Origin: Micractinium sp. NFX-FRZ
Lineage: Eukaryota > Chlorophyta > Trebouxiophyceae > Chlorellales > Chlorellaceae
DNA: 64,000 bases
NCBI GenBank assembly: GCA_029339195.1
Contig: JAPTJF010000068.1
Location: 70,062 to 134,061 of the forward strand
Reading direction: 5' to 3'
Made by a program: the position numbers and the translations under genes. The first letter of the stretch is position 1. Each line of letters opens with the position of its first letter. Below, piece by piece: positions 24,201 through 35,500 of the stretch. The notes below the pieces were generated by a model. It was not told the origin of the DNA. It worked only from the letters and a program-made list of their open reading frames with translations, and did no database searches.

Positions 24201-27200
24201 GGAAGGATCGAGTGAGCTCCAGCGCCCAAGCGCCCAAGGAAGCTACAGCACTCGTGGGGTGCAGTAACAGCAGTTGTGTGGGTGTGCCGCTGCCTGTGCT
24301 ATACAGGCGAGCCTACCTGCGTCCTGCAGCCCCGTGAAGGTCAGCAGGCTGCCCACATCCGAAATATCTCCAGTCAGGCTGCGGCACGCGCCCGTCGGGG
24401 TGGGGTTGGCGCACTGCGGGCAGGCAGGGGAGGGGCGGCGCAGCAGGGGTGCGTGGGCAGGAGCAGGGCAGGGTCGACGCTCCACCCTCCCTACAGGCTG
24501 CAGAATGCGCACATCTCCACTGGCGGGTGCTACCCGAGGCTTCTGGCGAGCCAATGCACGGCACACTATTCCAGCCGCACGAATGCACTGCTGCAGCCCC
24601 CACCCGGAGTGCCTGCTCTCCATCCTGCCCCCTTCCTTCACATGCTCCCTGCCCCCTTCCCAGCTGCCCCGCCCCTCCCCCCTCACCCATGCAAGCTCTC
24701 TTGCCCCAGCTCCCCAACCACACAACTCCCCATTCCGCCCCTCCTGCCCGCCCCCGGCCACATCCCCCCATTCCCCCTCACATTCCCCCGGTGGGCCCAC
24801 CTCCCTCATGCCCCCTTCCCTCTCACCCGTGGGCCCCTCCCCCCTCCCCTCTCATCCCATCCCCGCGTTCCCCTGTCTCCCCCGCCCCCCATGCCCCCAG
24901 CTGCCCGCCCACCCCGGCCCTGGCTCACCACGCGCGTGCTCTCGATGCGGCTGACGTCCACCCACTCGGTGTCGTCCGGAACAAACTCCCCGGTGGAGCA
25001 CTGGATGTCCACTGTTGCCACGTAATCCTCCCGGTTGATGCGCACAAAGCCGACCTCCAGCGAGGCGATGTGGCCGCAGGTGCAGGCGGTGACGCTCCCC
25101 TTGACGTCTGCGGGGGCAGGGGTGCAGGCGCAGAACGGGGTCAGTAGGCTTGAAAAACAGGAGAAGGGAGTTGGGAAGGGGCAAGCGGTGACGCTGCCTG
25201 TGACGTCTGCGGGGCAGGGGTGCAGGCACGGAACGGGGCCAAGTGAGCTGGAAGCGAACGGGAGGAGGGAGACGGGAAGGGGCAGGCAGAAAAGGAGCGG
25301 CGCCGTTGAGCTTGAAGCCCCGTCCACGGCATGCCCGTGCTCGTTGATGACTCACCGAAGCCGGAAGGAGGAGGGGGTGGCGGGGGCAGCACGGGGGGCG
25401 GGGGGCACGCCAGGGGCCGCGCGCATCCAATGCTGATGCGGCTGACCGTGCCCTTGAGGGCGGCTGCCAGGTATCTTGCGGTGTCGAGAGCCACAATCAC
25501 TCTGCCCATGCCGCTGCACACCTCCGTCTGCTGGCTGGTGCCAGGCTGGCCTGCATCAGCGGGTGGAAGGGGTGTGTGGGGGCGGGGGCAGGCAGGCGGG
25601 TGATGAGGGCAGCCAAGCAGACTGGCAGGCAGGCAGTCAGCTAACCTATGCAGCTGAGCAGGCAGGCAGCTGAGCAGGGCGAGCAGGCAGGCGACCGCAC
25701 GGTCAGGCAGGACAGGGCAGGCAGGCGGGCGTCCCTACCTGCGTCCTGGACCCCCACAAAGCTGAGCAGGTCATTCACGCCGGCAATCTCGCCAGTCAGG
25801 GAGGTGCAGGCGCCTTGGGAGGTGGGGCGGGAGCACTGCAGGCGCAAGAGCGGGGCAGGGCGGGGCGGGGCGGTGTGGGAAGGCTGCCAGCAGCGCGTGC
25901 CCTTGCTGTCGCAGGCTGCGAGCCGCTCAGCCAACTTCTTTCCAGTGCCATCTTCTTCCCAGTGGCCCGCCAACCTCCCAGCCCTTTGCTGCCGCCCAGT
26001 GGGCACGTGGCACAGCCTGGGGCGGAGGCCGCCCCCCGCCCCTACCACCCAGCTCGCACGCAGCGAGTGCCCGCACGCCCACCCCCAGCCCCGCCCTCAC
26101 CACGGGGGTGACCTGCAACGGGGGTGACCTTCTGTGAAAAAAGGTAAAGGCAAAACTCACCACGGGGGTGACTTCGGTGCGGACGAGCGTGATGTTGGGT
26201 GCGGGCCTGCCAGGGATGACTTCCCCACTGGAACAGCGGATGCCGATGGAGGCGACATAGTCGGTGCGGCCGACGCGGGTGAACCCCACCTCGAGCTCTG
26301 TGATGTGACCGCACCGGCAGCGGTTGACGCCGCCGTCATCGTCTGCACGCGGCGGGGGTGGGAGGAGGTCAAGCGGTGTGGGGGGCAGGGCCCGGTGGGA
26401 GCCGTGCATGTGGTAGAGATGGGAGGGAGGAAGCCGGGGCGCCTTCAGGGCGCCTTCAGCCAGCCAGCAGAGGGTGCGCATACGATATGTGTATGGTGCC
26501 ACGCCAGAAACCGGTCTGCCCACCGGGAGCCCCCTGTGCAGTGCCTATTGAACTTCTATGCACGCCGCCTGGGCGACCAGCCCCAGGGCTGAGCCGCCGG
26601 CATGTGCTCCCATGGCCGCGGCGGTGTCAGCGCCAAGAGTGGGCAGGAAGGGAGGGTGGCTCACCGATGATTGAGGCGGGAGGGGGCGGGGAGGGGGAGG
26701 GCGGCTTGGGGGGCGCCGGCGAAGGCGGCGGAGGCGGGGGCGAGTAGGCGCGATACTGCAGGGGGCACAGCACAGCACAGCGCAGCAGCACAGCAGAGGT
26801 GTGTGAGAAATCTAGAGAGGAGCAAAGGGGGGGGGGGGGGGGTGCCTCTTGGTTGGGGGTTGGAGGGGATGGGTGGGTGGGGTGGGGGGAGGGCGAGGCA
26901 GGCAAGAAAGGGAGGAGTCAGCAGATATACCAGAGCTAGCCTGGCACAGCACACCACGGTGCAGCCAGGCCGGGTGGCCTCCAGGGGCTTGCACTGCGGG
27001 CGCATGTGTCACGAAGCACTCACCACATCAATCGAGGCACCCGCCCTCTTGTCAATACCCCTGCTGCCTGGGTCGTAGTAGAGGCAGGTGAAGTAGCGGT
27101 ACGTCACTTCAGCGCCGGCCAGCAATGCGTACGGCAGGTTGAAGGAGTAGAAGGCTGCAGCGGTTAGGGTGGGCGAGGGCAGGGCAGGGCGATGAAACAC

Positions 27201-30200
27201 GGGTGGGGCTGCCGCCGGCAGGGAGTCCCTAGCGCGGCTGGCGGGGCTGTTTTGGGGGCAGCAGCAGCAGAGCTCTGGCACAGAGGGCCGCATGGGTCTG
27301 CTGATGTGGGGCCAGCTCACCTTCATACTCCTTCTTTATTGGATCGTAGTCCACAGACACTGCAGGGCGTGAACCAAACGTTAACGCACGTCAGTTGAGG
27401 GCGGGGCAGGGGAAGGCGGGGCGCAGAGGCGGGCACGGCGCTGCCCCCAGCCCAGGGCCCTGCACCGCTGTGGAGAATGGGCGGTCGAGGCACCAAAGGC
27501 ATGGGAATTGCAGGCAGGTGCACGGCAGGCAGGTGTGGTTGCGTTGCGTTGTGGGGGCGGACGTGCTGCTGCGCCGCGCCTGCCCATCCAGGCCTGCCCC
27601 CACCCTGGCAGCCCCCTGCCTGCAGGTAGGCATAACCCAAGCCTGCAGGTAGACCTAATCCAACCCTACATGTAGGCTTAACCCCAGCCTGCCCGCCCGC
27701 CCGCCCACCTGGCTGCACCAGCGCCACGTTTGGGTTGTAGTCTGTGTTGGAGCAGGTGCCTGAGCCCGGGGGGGTGCCGCAGATGAGGACCTGCCAGTGG
27801 AAGTCAAAACCCCTCACATAGACACGTCAAAGGCACGCACACACTCGATCTTATCTGTGGCAACAAGATGCGAGGCCTTGCGAGGGGCAACAGAGTCTCG
27901 CTTGTGGACAGGTGCAGGGGCGGTGCGCCGGAGGATAGGCAGGCAGGCAGGCAGGCAGGCAGGGTTGCCCGTCGCTTGCCCCACATCCTAGTAGGGACGG
28001 TGGCCACAGCAGCCTCCCGCCCTCCCTCCCTCGCACTGCCGCGCATCTCACCTGTGCGGGCCAGTTGTTCCTGGCCACCAGAGCATACTCCCCGCCCACT
28101 TTGCACTTTGCCGTGATCTGCGTGGAAGGGGGTGACACGGAGCGGAAGGTGCAGTGGTGAGGTGTGTGTTGTACGCGCAAGTGCACCTCCCTCTGCTCAT
28201 GCTGCCCAGCCCAGCCAGGGTCGCCCCCCAGCTGGTGGCGGGAGGCAGGCAGGCACCTCAGCCCACCAGCTCCAGCCGGCAAGTGAGCCACACTTAATGC
28301 GCATGCATGACGCTCCTCCCGCCCCTCGCTGCTGAGGCCAGCAGCAGTCAGCCCGTGGGACAAGCAGGCACCCATTCAGGGCAATGCCTTTCGTCTTGCA
28401 GCAAGGCCAGCACGGCCGGCAGCCCAATGGGGCCCCGGCACCCCAGCCAGCGCCCCAGCACCCCCAGGCCCTGAGCCCACTGCCAGGCACCCTCCAGGCA
28501 CCCCGCACCGGGACAACGTTGTTGGCAGGGGCGAATATGAAGCCGAAATTGGGGTCCATGGAGGGGGAGTCGATCAGTGCAGTGGCCTGGCCATAGAAAG
28601 CTGCCATGGGCGGCGGGGGGGCGGGGGAAGGAGGGGGGCGCGGGGCAGGGGGCGGGGAGGGGCCGGGGAATGGCGCGTCCTGCAGGCAGGCGGGGGAGGC
28701 GGGCCGGGGGGGAAGCAGGGCAGAGCGGCAGGGGGTGAGGTGGCAGGGCGCACGGCGCCACTGCTGCCCGGTGGGCCGCCCCGCTTGGCAGGCGCACCTG
28801 CGCCCAGCTGGCAGTGCCAGCAGGGCAGTGCCACGTGGCACTGTGCGGTAGTAGTGACACTGACTTAGGAGTCACAGCTGTCTGTGGCACTGTGCGTTAG
28901 TAGTGTCACTGACTAAGGAGTCACAGCTGTCTGTGGAGGTGCAGCCTTTGCAGCAGCCGGCCAGCCAGCCGGCCAAAAACAGGCGCCCAGTAAGCTTGCT
29001 TGATTGGATGTGCCCCCCCTGCAGGCGCCCACCCACCAGTGTGAAGCTGGAGGCGGAGCGCTCCTGCGCCAGCGAGGCGTCGCCTCTGCACAGGTAGAAG
29101 CACTTCACGTAATAGAATGTTGTCGAGCCCTGCACAGCAAGCAGCGGCAAGCGTGAGGCCAGCAAGCAAAGGCTGTATGAGCGCACGTGAGGCTGTCGTC
29201 GCAGGCGAGAACCAAGCGGATCTCTGCTGGCAGAGCTCACCCTTGCCGAGGTGGGTGTTCCACCCCCACGCGCTCTTCCCTGCCTGCCCCGCCAGGGGCA
29301 GAGCGTGCCTTTTGAAACCCGCCCGCCCGCCCCCATGCGCGCACACACCCACCTTCCAGGCATCAGGGATCACGTTTTGGAACTCGGCACTGTAGGTCAG
29401 GGGGCTGCCTGAGTAGTTGGCCGGGCCTGCAGGCGGGCAAAGCGGGCGGGGCGGAAGGGGGAGGGGGACCAGGCAGCGCAAGGGCATCCGTTGGCAGCGA
29501 GCATGGCAGCGGGGGGAGGGCGCGGGTGCGGCGCGCACACAGCGCGGGGCGCAGCTTTGCACCCTCTCTCTTGGCAGCGCTAGCGACAAAACCCAGGCCC
29601 CATGCGCGCCTGCTGGGGCCCCTGCCAGGGCCAGCAATGGGCCAGGAGCCCTGCGCCTGCCCTCCCCACTGCTCTCATGCCGCCCCCGCTGCTCTCACCC
29701 GAAGGCAGTATGGTGCATGGGGTGACGCCTCCTGTGGCGGCGCACTCCCTCCCGCTCACTTGGCCGTACACTGCAGCAGGGGGTGTGGCGGCCGTCAGCT
29801 GGCAGCCTCTGTCGTGGGCTGCCCGTGGCCGATTCTGTGCACCCCCACGGCTTGCCCGCCCAGGGGGCAGCAGGGTCATTGGGCGGGGCGGGGCTTGAAA
29901 CGCTGCAGAGGGCGTCCTGCCGGGGCCAGGGGCCCAGCCCCATGCAGTTGCCCCCAGGGTGAGCGCCGCACCTCACCTGGCAGGTTTGCATTGTTGCAGG
30001 GCGAGGTGCCGCACAGGTAGACCTGGGCGCGCCAGCGGTTGGCCTCGGTGGAGGCGCCGGTGCCCGACATGGTGCACACGGTGGTCATCTGCACGGCAAG
30101 TGCGGTGGAGCGGGGGGCAGTGGAGGGGCGAGGCTGGGCAGGGGGCGTGGGCGTGGGGTAGTGGGGGAGTGAGGGTGGGGCGGGGCAGTGGGGTAGGGTG

Positions 30201-31124
30201 ACGAAGGATGCAAGGTGGCAACGCAGGTGGTGGGGGAGTTGGGGTGTGGGGTTGGTGGGGTGGGGTACGGTAGGATACGTTGGGGGGGCGGATGGGTAGT
30301 GGAGGAGTCAAGGTGGGGTGGGGTACGGGAGGATACTTTTGGGGGGATGGGGTGCGTAGTGGAGGAGTTAGAGGTGCAGGTGCCCAGTGACATGCAAGGG
30401 GGGAGCCTTGAGCCAGAGTACACCGGCAGTGTGGGTGGGTGCCACAGTGAGCTGGGCGCTGAGGCTGTGGCGGGTGGGAGGTTGGGAAGAGGGAGGGGAC
30501 AGCAGGAGCGGCGGGGGTGCCTGGACCGGGTTGTGGGGGTGGCTTGGTACTGCCAGTAAAGTGTGGGGGGTACTGCCTGTCACGCTGTGGACAAAGGGGA
30601 AGATGACGCGCGTGGTGGGTGAAAGGGACGGGTTCAGGCTAGGGGTGGTGGTGCAGGCTGGCAGGAGATCTGTGGGCTGAGAACACCCCCTGCCGACGGG
30701 GGGGAGGAAGGTGTCAGCATGCAGCGGCCCCGCAACTGCCAGCGTCATCCCCACCTGGAACCTGTTTCCGGTGTCTGGGCGGTAGGCACCTGCAGCGCGC
30801 AGTGTGCATGCGGGAAGGGGGCAGTCACTCAGGTGCGGGCAGCACCCGCTGCTGCCGCCCACAGTGCAGCAGTTCTTCGGCCGGCGGGACCCGTGCCGGC
30901 GGGCACCCTCCCTCACCAGTGATGGGATCCACCAGGGAAGTGGTCAGGAGGGCATTTCCCACTCCAAACAGGGCGTTGGTGCCTGATGTCTCCTGGCACA
31001 GCTGCGCCTGAGCACCTGCCGCCATAGCCAGCAGGACGAGCGCGGCCAGCCGCGCCGCCGCCGCCGCCATGCCCCCACATGCTACATGGCGGAGGCTGAG
31101 TGAGGCCGAGGCCACCCGCACCAT
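21273..31124 (-). CDS. secreted modular protein with VWD-like GDPHF domain (longer paralogue)
   Basis: Twenty-three exons give 1044 aa: 31124-30917, 30789-30755, 30088-29977, 29770-29699, 29426-29353, 29129-29037, 28679-28509, 28117-28052, 27790-27709, 27359-27321, 27154-27024, 26755-26665, 26342-26161, 25835-25739, 25550-25356, 25107-24929, 24413-24317, 24006-23718, 23545-23185, 22696-22601, 22350-22110, 21818-21739, 21416-21273. The start could instead be 31070 (1026 aa), where the Met begins a clean signal peptide (LAMAAGAQA|QLCQ). It has the same layout as the paralogue plus an insert of exons 13-18. That insert is two copies of a three-exon module (CGHI.LEVGF; GAC.SLTG; SRISIGC) with Pro-rich linkers. 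GWGDPHFR|GFDGSRFDFHGPPG follows at about 851-874. Inferred role: extracellular or cell-wall protein; ligand unknown. Confidence 0.85.
21593..21662. repeat. decayed copy of exon 22 donor edge
   Basis: Begins CACCTGCATGCCAAAGCACG and resembles the exon edge at 21735-21780. It is also homologous to the intronic copy at 12104-12170 in the paralogue. Confidence 0.75.
22875..22916. repeat. interstitial telomere-like repeat
   Basis: One TTTTAGGG-type unit, a short junction (TTGCC), then CCCTAAAA, CCCTAAAAA, CCCTAAAA and CCCTAT in the opposite orientation. It lies in the intron between exons 19 and 20 of the longer secreted-protein gene. Confidence 0.85.
25180..25240. repeat. decayed copy of exon 16 acceptor edge
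   Basis: Repeats the pattern at 25080-25135 about 100 bases away, sharing GCGGTGACGCT, TGACGTCTGCGGG and GCAGGGGTGCAGGC. It therefore copies the exon start plus its splice acceptor. Confidence 0.9.
26096..26180. repeat. duplicated donor edge of exon 13
   Basis: CTCACCACGGGGGTGAC occurs at both 26096 and 26156, so the sequence at the exon end and its GT donor is present twice about 60 bases apart. Confidence 0.8.
27617..27690. repeat. imperfect triple repeat, about 25 bp
   Basis: Three diverged copies of GCCTGCAGGTAGGCATAACC in intron 9 of the longer secreted-protein gene. Each copy holds an AGGTAG or similar splice-like motif. Confidence 0.75.
28835..28936. repeat. two-copy tandem repeat, about 50 bp
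   Basis: Two near-identical units containing AGGAGTCACAGCTGTCTGTG, in intron 6 of the longer secreted-protein gene. Confidence 0.95.
30256..30370. repeat. G-rich minisatellite, about 57-bp unit
   Basis: Two units beginning GGTGGGGTGGGGTACG and ending GTAGTGGAGGAGT, inside a longer G-rich tract (30100-30370) of intron 2. Many GGGG runs would allow G-quadruplex folding. Confidence 0.85.
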
Positions 31125-32545
31125 GGCCCTCCTACAGGGATCCTAGCAAGGCTAAGCCCACGAAAGCAAGAGAGAGCCAGTCTTTGCCTCTGGTGTCGCT
31201 AGATGCGTGGGCGGCAAAGAGCGTAGTGGCACACGTTCCGTCGGAGGCCCTACCAAGTCACGTTTGTGCTCACAGGGGTGCGACAGTGCCAAATGAGGGA
31301 GAGGCGTGCCAGCTCCGCTGCTACACCGCACCGCATGGAGCCGGGGCGCGGGCGTATCGACACATCAACAACGCGACCGTATACGCCCAGAATCCTCGCT
31401 AGTTTGCCACCCGCTCTCGCCACCAAGCTCGCACTCTGACCCGCCGCCAGCCCTGCAGCCCGGCCGCTTGCGCGCAGCTGCATGACATAGGAACCGGAAG
31501 CCCCAGCCGCCGGGCCAGCCCCCTCTCAGAAGAGCTCGCCACGAGCGACTCCATTCCCAGCAGCAAATGCGCATGATGCCTGGGGCGCCGGCCGCGGGGG
31601 CTGCAGGGGTGCCGGTGGCCTTGCGGCGCTTGCCGGCCCGCTAGCAGCGGCGGCGGCAACCCCACTCCCCCTGATTGCAACCCAGCTCCATCATGCAGCC
31701 TGGCTGCTCTTTCGCCAGCACTGCTTTACACCACGAGATGGGGGCAGGTGTGCCACAATCTCGGCCTCTGCAAGCCCCTCACCTCCTCGGAAAGGGTGCC
31801 CGGTCAAGAGGCGCCGGCCGCCCGTCAGCGTTTGCGCCCGCCAGATGCCCCTGGTGCTGGCCTGTACCCAGCCGCAGCCACTGCATGTGCAGGTTCGTTC
31901 CCTCACCCAGCAACACTGCTGGCGGCCGGAGGGTGTGCAGTGCTAGGCCGTGTTGCGAGGGCTGAAGGGGGCTCCTCACCCTGGCAATGGTGGCAATGTT
32001 ACAACGGGGCCTCTGCCGCATGGTTCGGTACACGCCCCCAGGTTTGGTACATGCCGGCACCGGGGGCGGTTCAAGGGTGGATGGTGGCAACACCAGCCTG
32101 AGAGACCTTCTGTCAGGTCAACGGGCAGGCCCAGAGGCGAAAAGAAAGTCCCCAAGTTTGAAATAGTCCCAGGAATGCAGTTGCTGTAGTGCCGTGTGCG
32201 CCCCCCCTGCGGCGCTGCAACCAGCCAGCTCGCTGCCGCGGCAACGGGAGGGCGGACAGCGCAACGAGCGAGCGCTCAGTTCAGGGATTGTGGAGTGGAA
32301 GGGGTGGCTGAGAAGTGCGCTTGATGGGTAAACACGCAGGTCATAAGTGGGATGCTGAGGTGTCTTGACTTGGAAAAACAAAACTAGGTGGTGAGGCGTG
32401 CGCTGCTCGCTTAACCTGCCTGCCGGCGAGGCGCCCGGCCGGGCCGTGCCTGGAAGCCTCTGCTCGCCCGTCTGTGCGCCTGCCTACATGCCTGCCTGGC
32501 TGCCTGCCTGCTATGGATTGGCTGCCTGCCTGCCTGCCTGCCTGC
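31125..32545. other. intergenic region upstream of the longer paralogue and downstream of the carboxylase
   Basis: 1.4 kb without a recognisable exon. It must hold the promoter of the longer secreted-protein gene and the 3' UTR of the carboxylase gene. A candidate TGTAA poly(A) signal for the carboxylase lies at 31999-32003 on the minus strand. Confidence 0.5.
31999..32003 (-). terminator. possible poly(A) signal (TGTAA) of the carboxylase gene
   Basis: First minus-strand TGTAA after the stop at 32546, about 540 bases downstream. Motif only. Confidence 0.35.
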
Positions 32546-35500
32546 CTACTGCTTGGGGGCCACCATGGAGCGCAGCTGCATGACGAGGGAGGGGTTTGCC
32601 CTCACCGCCTCCCGCAGCCCCGCCACCAGCCCCTCCGTCCCCTCCGCCGTGCTGCTGAGCTCCGCCACGAGCCGCGTGGCTGCCCGCGTGCGCAGCTGCC
32701 GCAGCTCCATGGCAATGCGGGCCGCCCCGCCTGCCCCCTCCACCCAATCCAAAAAGGAGCCGTCGTCCGCCCACAGGCACTCTGCCGCCGCCGACGCGCC
32801 GCTGTCGTCGGCGCCGGCGCTGCCACTGCCCGCCTCGGCCTCCTGTGGCCCCGCAGGCGGCGGCGCCACCATGTCGCCGCCTGTCAGCGCTGCCCCGCAG
32901 GTGGGGCCGCCATCCTGGGCGGCCCCAGCGGCAGCTGCTGTGCCTGCTAAGCCCAGCAGGGATGCACCCACCTCGCCGCTGCCCCCAGAGCAGGCAGGCT
33001 GCGGGGTGGAGAGGTACCAGGAGCGCAGCAGGCCCAGCGCCTGCTGCCGGCTCACGCCAGAGTCGGCGGCTGCAGGCAGGCGGGCAAACAGGAGGGGCAA
33101 GGCTGGTGATCAAAAGCAGGCAAAAGGGTGCGCAGGTGATACATGGTGGGGTGAGCGGGCAGACGGAGGGGCAGGGGAGGCCGGGGATGATGGCCCAGCA
33201 CAGTTTAGTCCCAGACCTGGACAGGGCCCTGACCAGCCCTGACACCCGCCCTGGCACCAGCCCTGACACCAGCCCTGACACCTGCCCGACTGCCACAGGC
33301 CCTCCGTTTAGCCCAGCCTGGATCGCCACATCCCCACCCACGCAACCTTTCCCCCGCACCACCAGCGTTTCTAGTGCCAGCCGCCGCCGCCGCCCCACCC
33401 CCAACCCTCCATCCTTATGTGCCTGCTCTACTCTTGACCCATTCACTCTGCTTTCTTTCCACAGCGCACTTTACTCTGGACCCCTTCCACCCTTGGCCTG
33501 ATGTCACTCATACAACCGTCACTCTGCTGCCACGCAACGCCACCCACCCGCGATGTGCCTCAGCAGCGCCTCCTCCGTCAGCCGCCGGCGCAGGCGCGCC
33601 ACAAAGTAGCGGCGGGACTGCTGCCAGGGCACAATGTCCCGCAGCACGCCCTTGGCAAGCATGCGCACGGGGCCGTCGTGCATCTGCAAGAAGCACACAA
33701 CACATTAGGTTTTAAAGTGCGAAACGAGAGGGCATGTGGGGGAGGGAGGCAGGGTGGGCTGGCGGCTTGGCCAGCAAGCGCACAGGCCCGTCATGCATCT
33801 TCAACCATGACACAGCAGGAAGGAAGTGAAGTGACGCGAGTAGTCAAGGTCGGGTGGGGCAAGTGGGAGGGAGGCCCCGGTGCGCATTGACCTGGCACCA
33901 CACAGCACCCGAGCAAACGGCAGCGTGGCAGCTGGTGGCACACAGGTGGCAGCTGCCTGGCAGCTCACCCACCCACCAACCCCCGCCCCACACGTCCCCA
34001 TGCCCCCTCCCGACCCCCCCAACACACAGTGTGTTGCTCCACACCGCACCTGCGCAAACTGCAGCGCCACTTGGTGGTACACCGGCAGCAGCTGGCACTC
34101 GCGCTCACGGATGGCCACGTCAGCGCCCGGGCTGCCCTCGGCCTGCGGGGCAGGGCGGGGGCGGGGCGGGGTGATGCGTGTGAGTACGGCCAGCAAGCAG
34201 CGCACGTTGCCCCAACCCAGCCACCCAGGCCCCACCATGTGCTCGCGCCAGCCCCTCTCAGTTTCACCCTGCTCCTACCCACCTTCTTCCGAAAATGAGT
34301 GGGCGGATGCCGTCCTCACCACCACCGGCCAGCCATGCCCAGACAGGTGACAAGAAGATATCTCCCACCACCGCCAGCCCCTCCCCCAGCCCACCTTGAG
34401 CTTTAGGATGACTGGGTCGATGCGGTGCATGGTGGCAATCAGCTCGGGCACCCGGAACTTGATTTCCACCACGCCCTGCGGCTCAAGCACAGCGCCCTGC
34501 AGCCCAGGGCACGCAAGCGGGGGTCACCAAGAGGGGGCGACCTTCATCATGCCTGGCCCTCCCTATCCGCACATTATAGCAGAGCACAGCATAGCACAGC
34601 ACATCACAGCACATCACAGCACAGCACAGCACAGCATGGCATGGCATAGCGCCGCCCACCTGCGCCGTGTCATCGGCGTACATCTCCACCATGTCTGCGT
34701 TGATCTGCGAGTCCACCACCACCCAGGCGCCGCCGCGCAGCTCGCAGCCGGGGGGCAGGTACACAAACACAGGCTGGCGGTAGGTGCGCAGGTGGTCCAC
34801 GATCAGGGAACCAGCCTGTGGGGGGCAAAGAAGGCGGGAAGGCGGGAGGGGGGAATGGTAAGGCGCGGGCGCACCGGCAGACAGGGCTGGCTGCAGGTGC
34901 GGTGAGCAGGCGAACCCGCCTGTGACCCGATCCTCAAACAGGTCTCGCTGCCCGCCCCCGAGAAACTAGGCACAGAATCACGCAGCACTGTGCAGCACAG
35001 CGAAGCCCTCACCCAGACCCCGCTGCCAGCTGCCCCCGGACCACAGCACACACAGTGCAGCACGCAAAGCGCAGCGTGCCCCATCAGCCCGTGGGCGCGC
35101 CCCACCTGCAGCACCCCCTCAAACAGGTCGCGCTGCCCGCCCGAGAAGCCCCTCCAGTTGGCCAGGATGAACAGGGGCAGCCCCTCCAGCCCAAACTCCT
35201 CGATCGCCTGGGCGGTTTTGAGGGCCGAGTCGGGGAACCACACCTGGCCGGCCTGCACCATTTGGGGACCCATTTTGATGACAGTAAGGAACAGTCAGAA
35301 GACCAATGAATGAAAGGAGGCCTTGGGATGTGGCAGGAAGGCTGCCTGCGCTGCAGTGGGTCATGCAGCGCTGGGCCATGCTGCACCATGCTGTGCCGCG
35401 CTGTGCGGACTCCCCACCGCTTACGTGCGGGATCACGCGCTCCGAGGAATCCGGCATGCCCGGGTCTGCCGCAATGTTGAGCATCACCGTGTTTGTCTCC

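Noticed and set aside
25180..25240. Alternative start of exon 16 in the longer secreted-protein gene
   Set aside because: The copy is followed by sequence unrelated to the exon, so it is a partial duplicate, not a full alternative exon.
32511..33446. 311-codon minus-strand open frame over the last carboxylase exon
   Set aside because: It is a shadow frame in GC-rich sequence; the true frame ends at 32546 and matches the ACC C-terminus.
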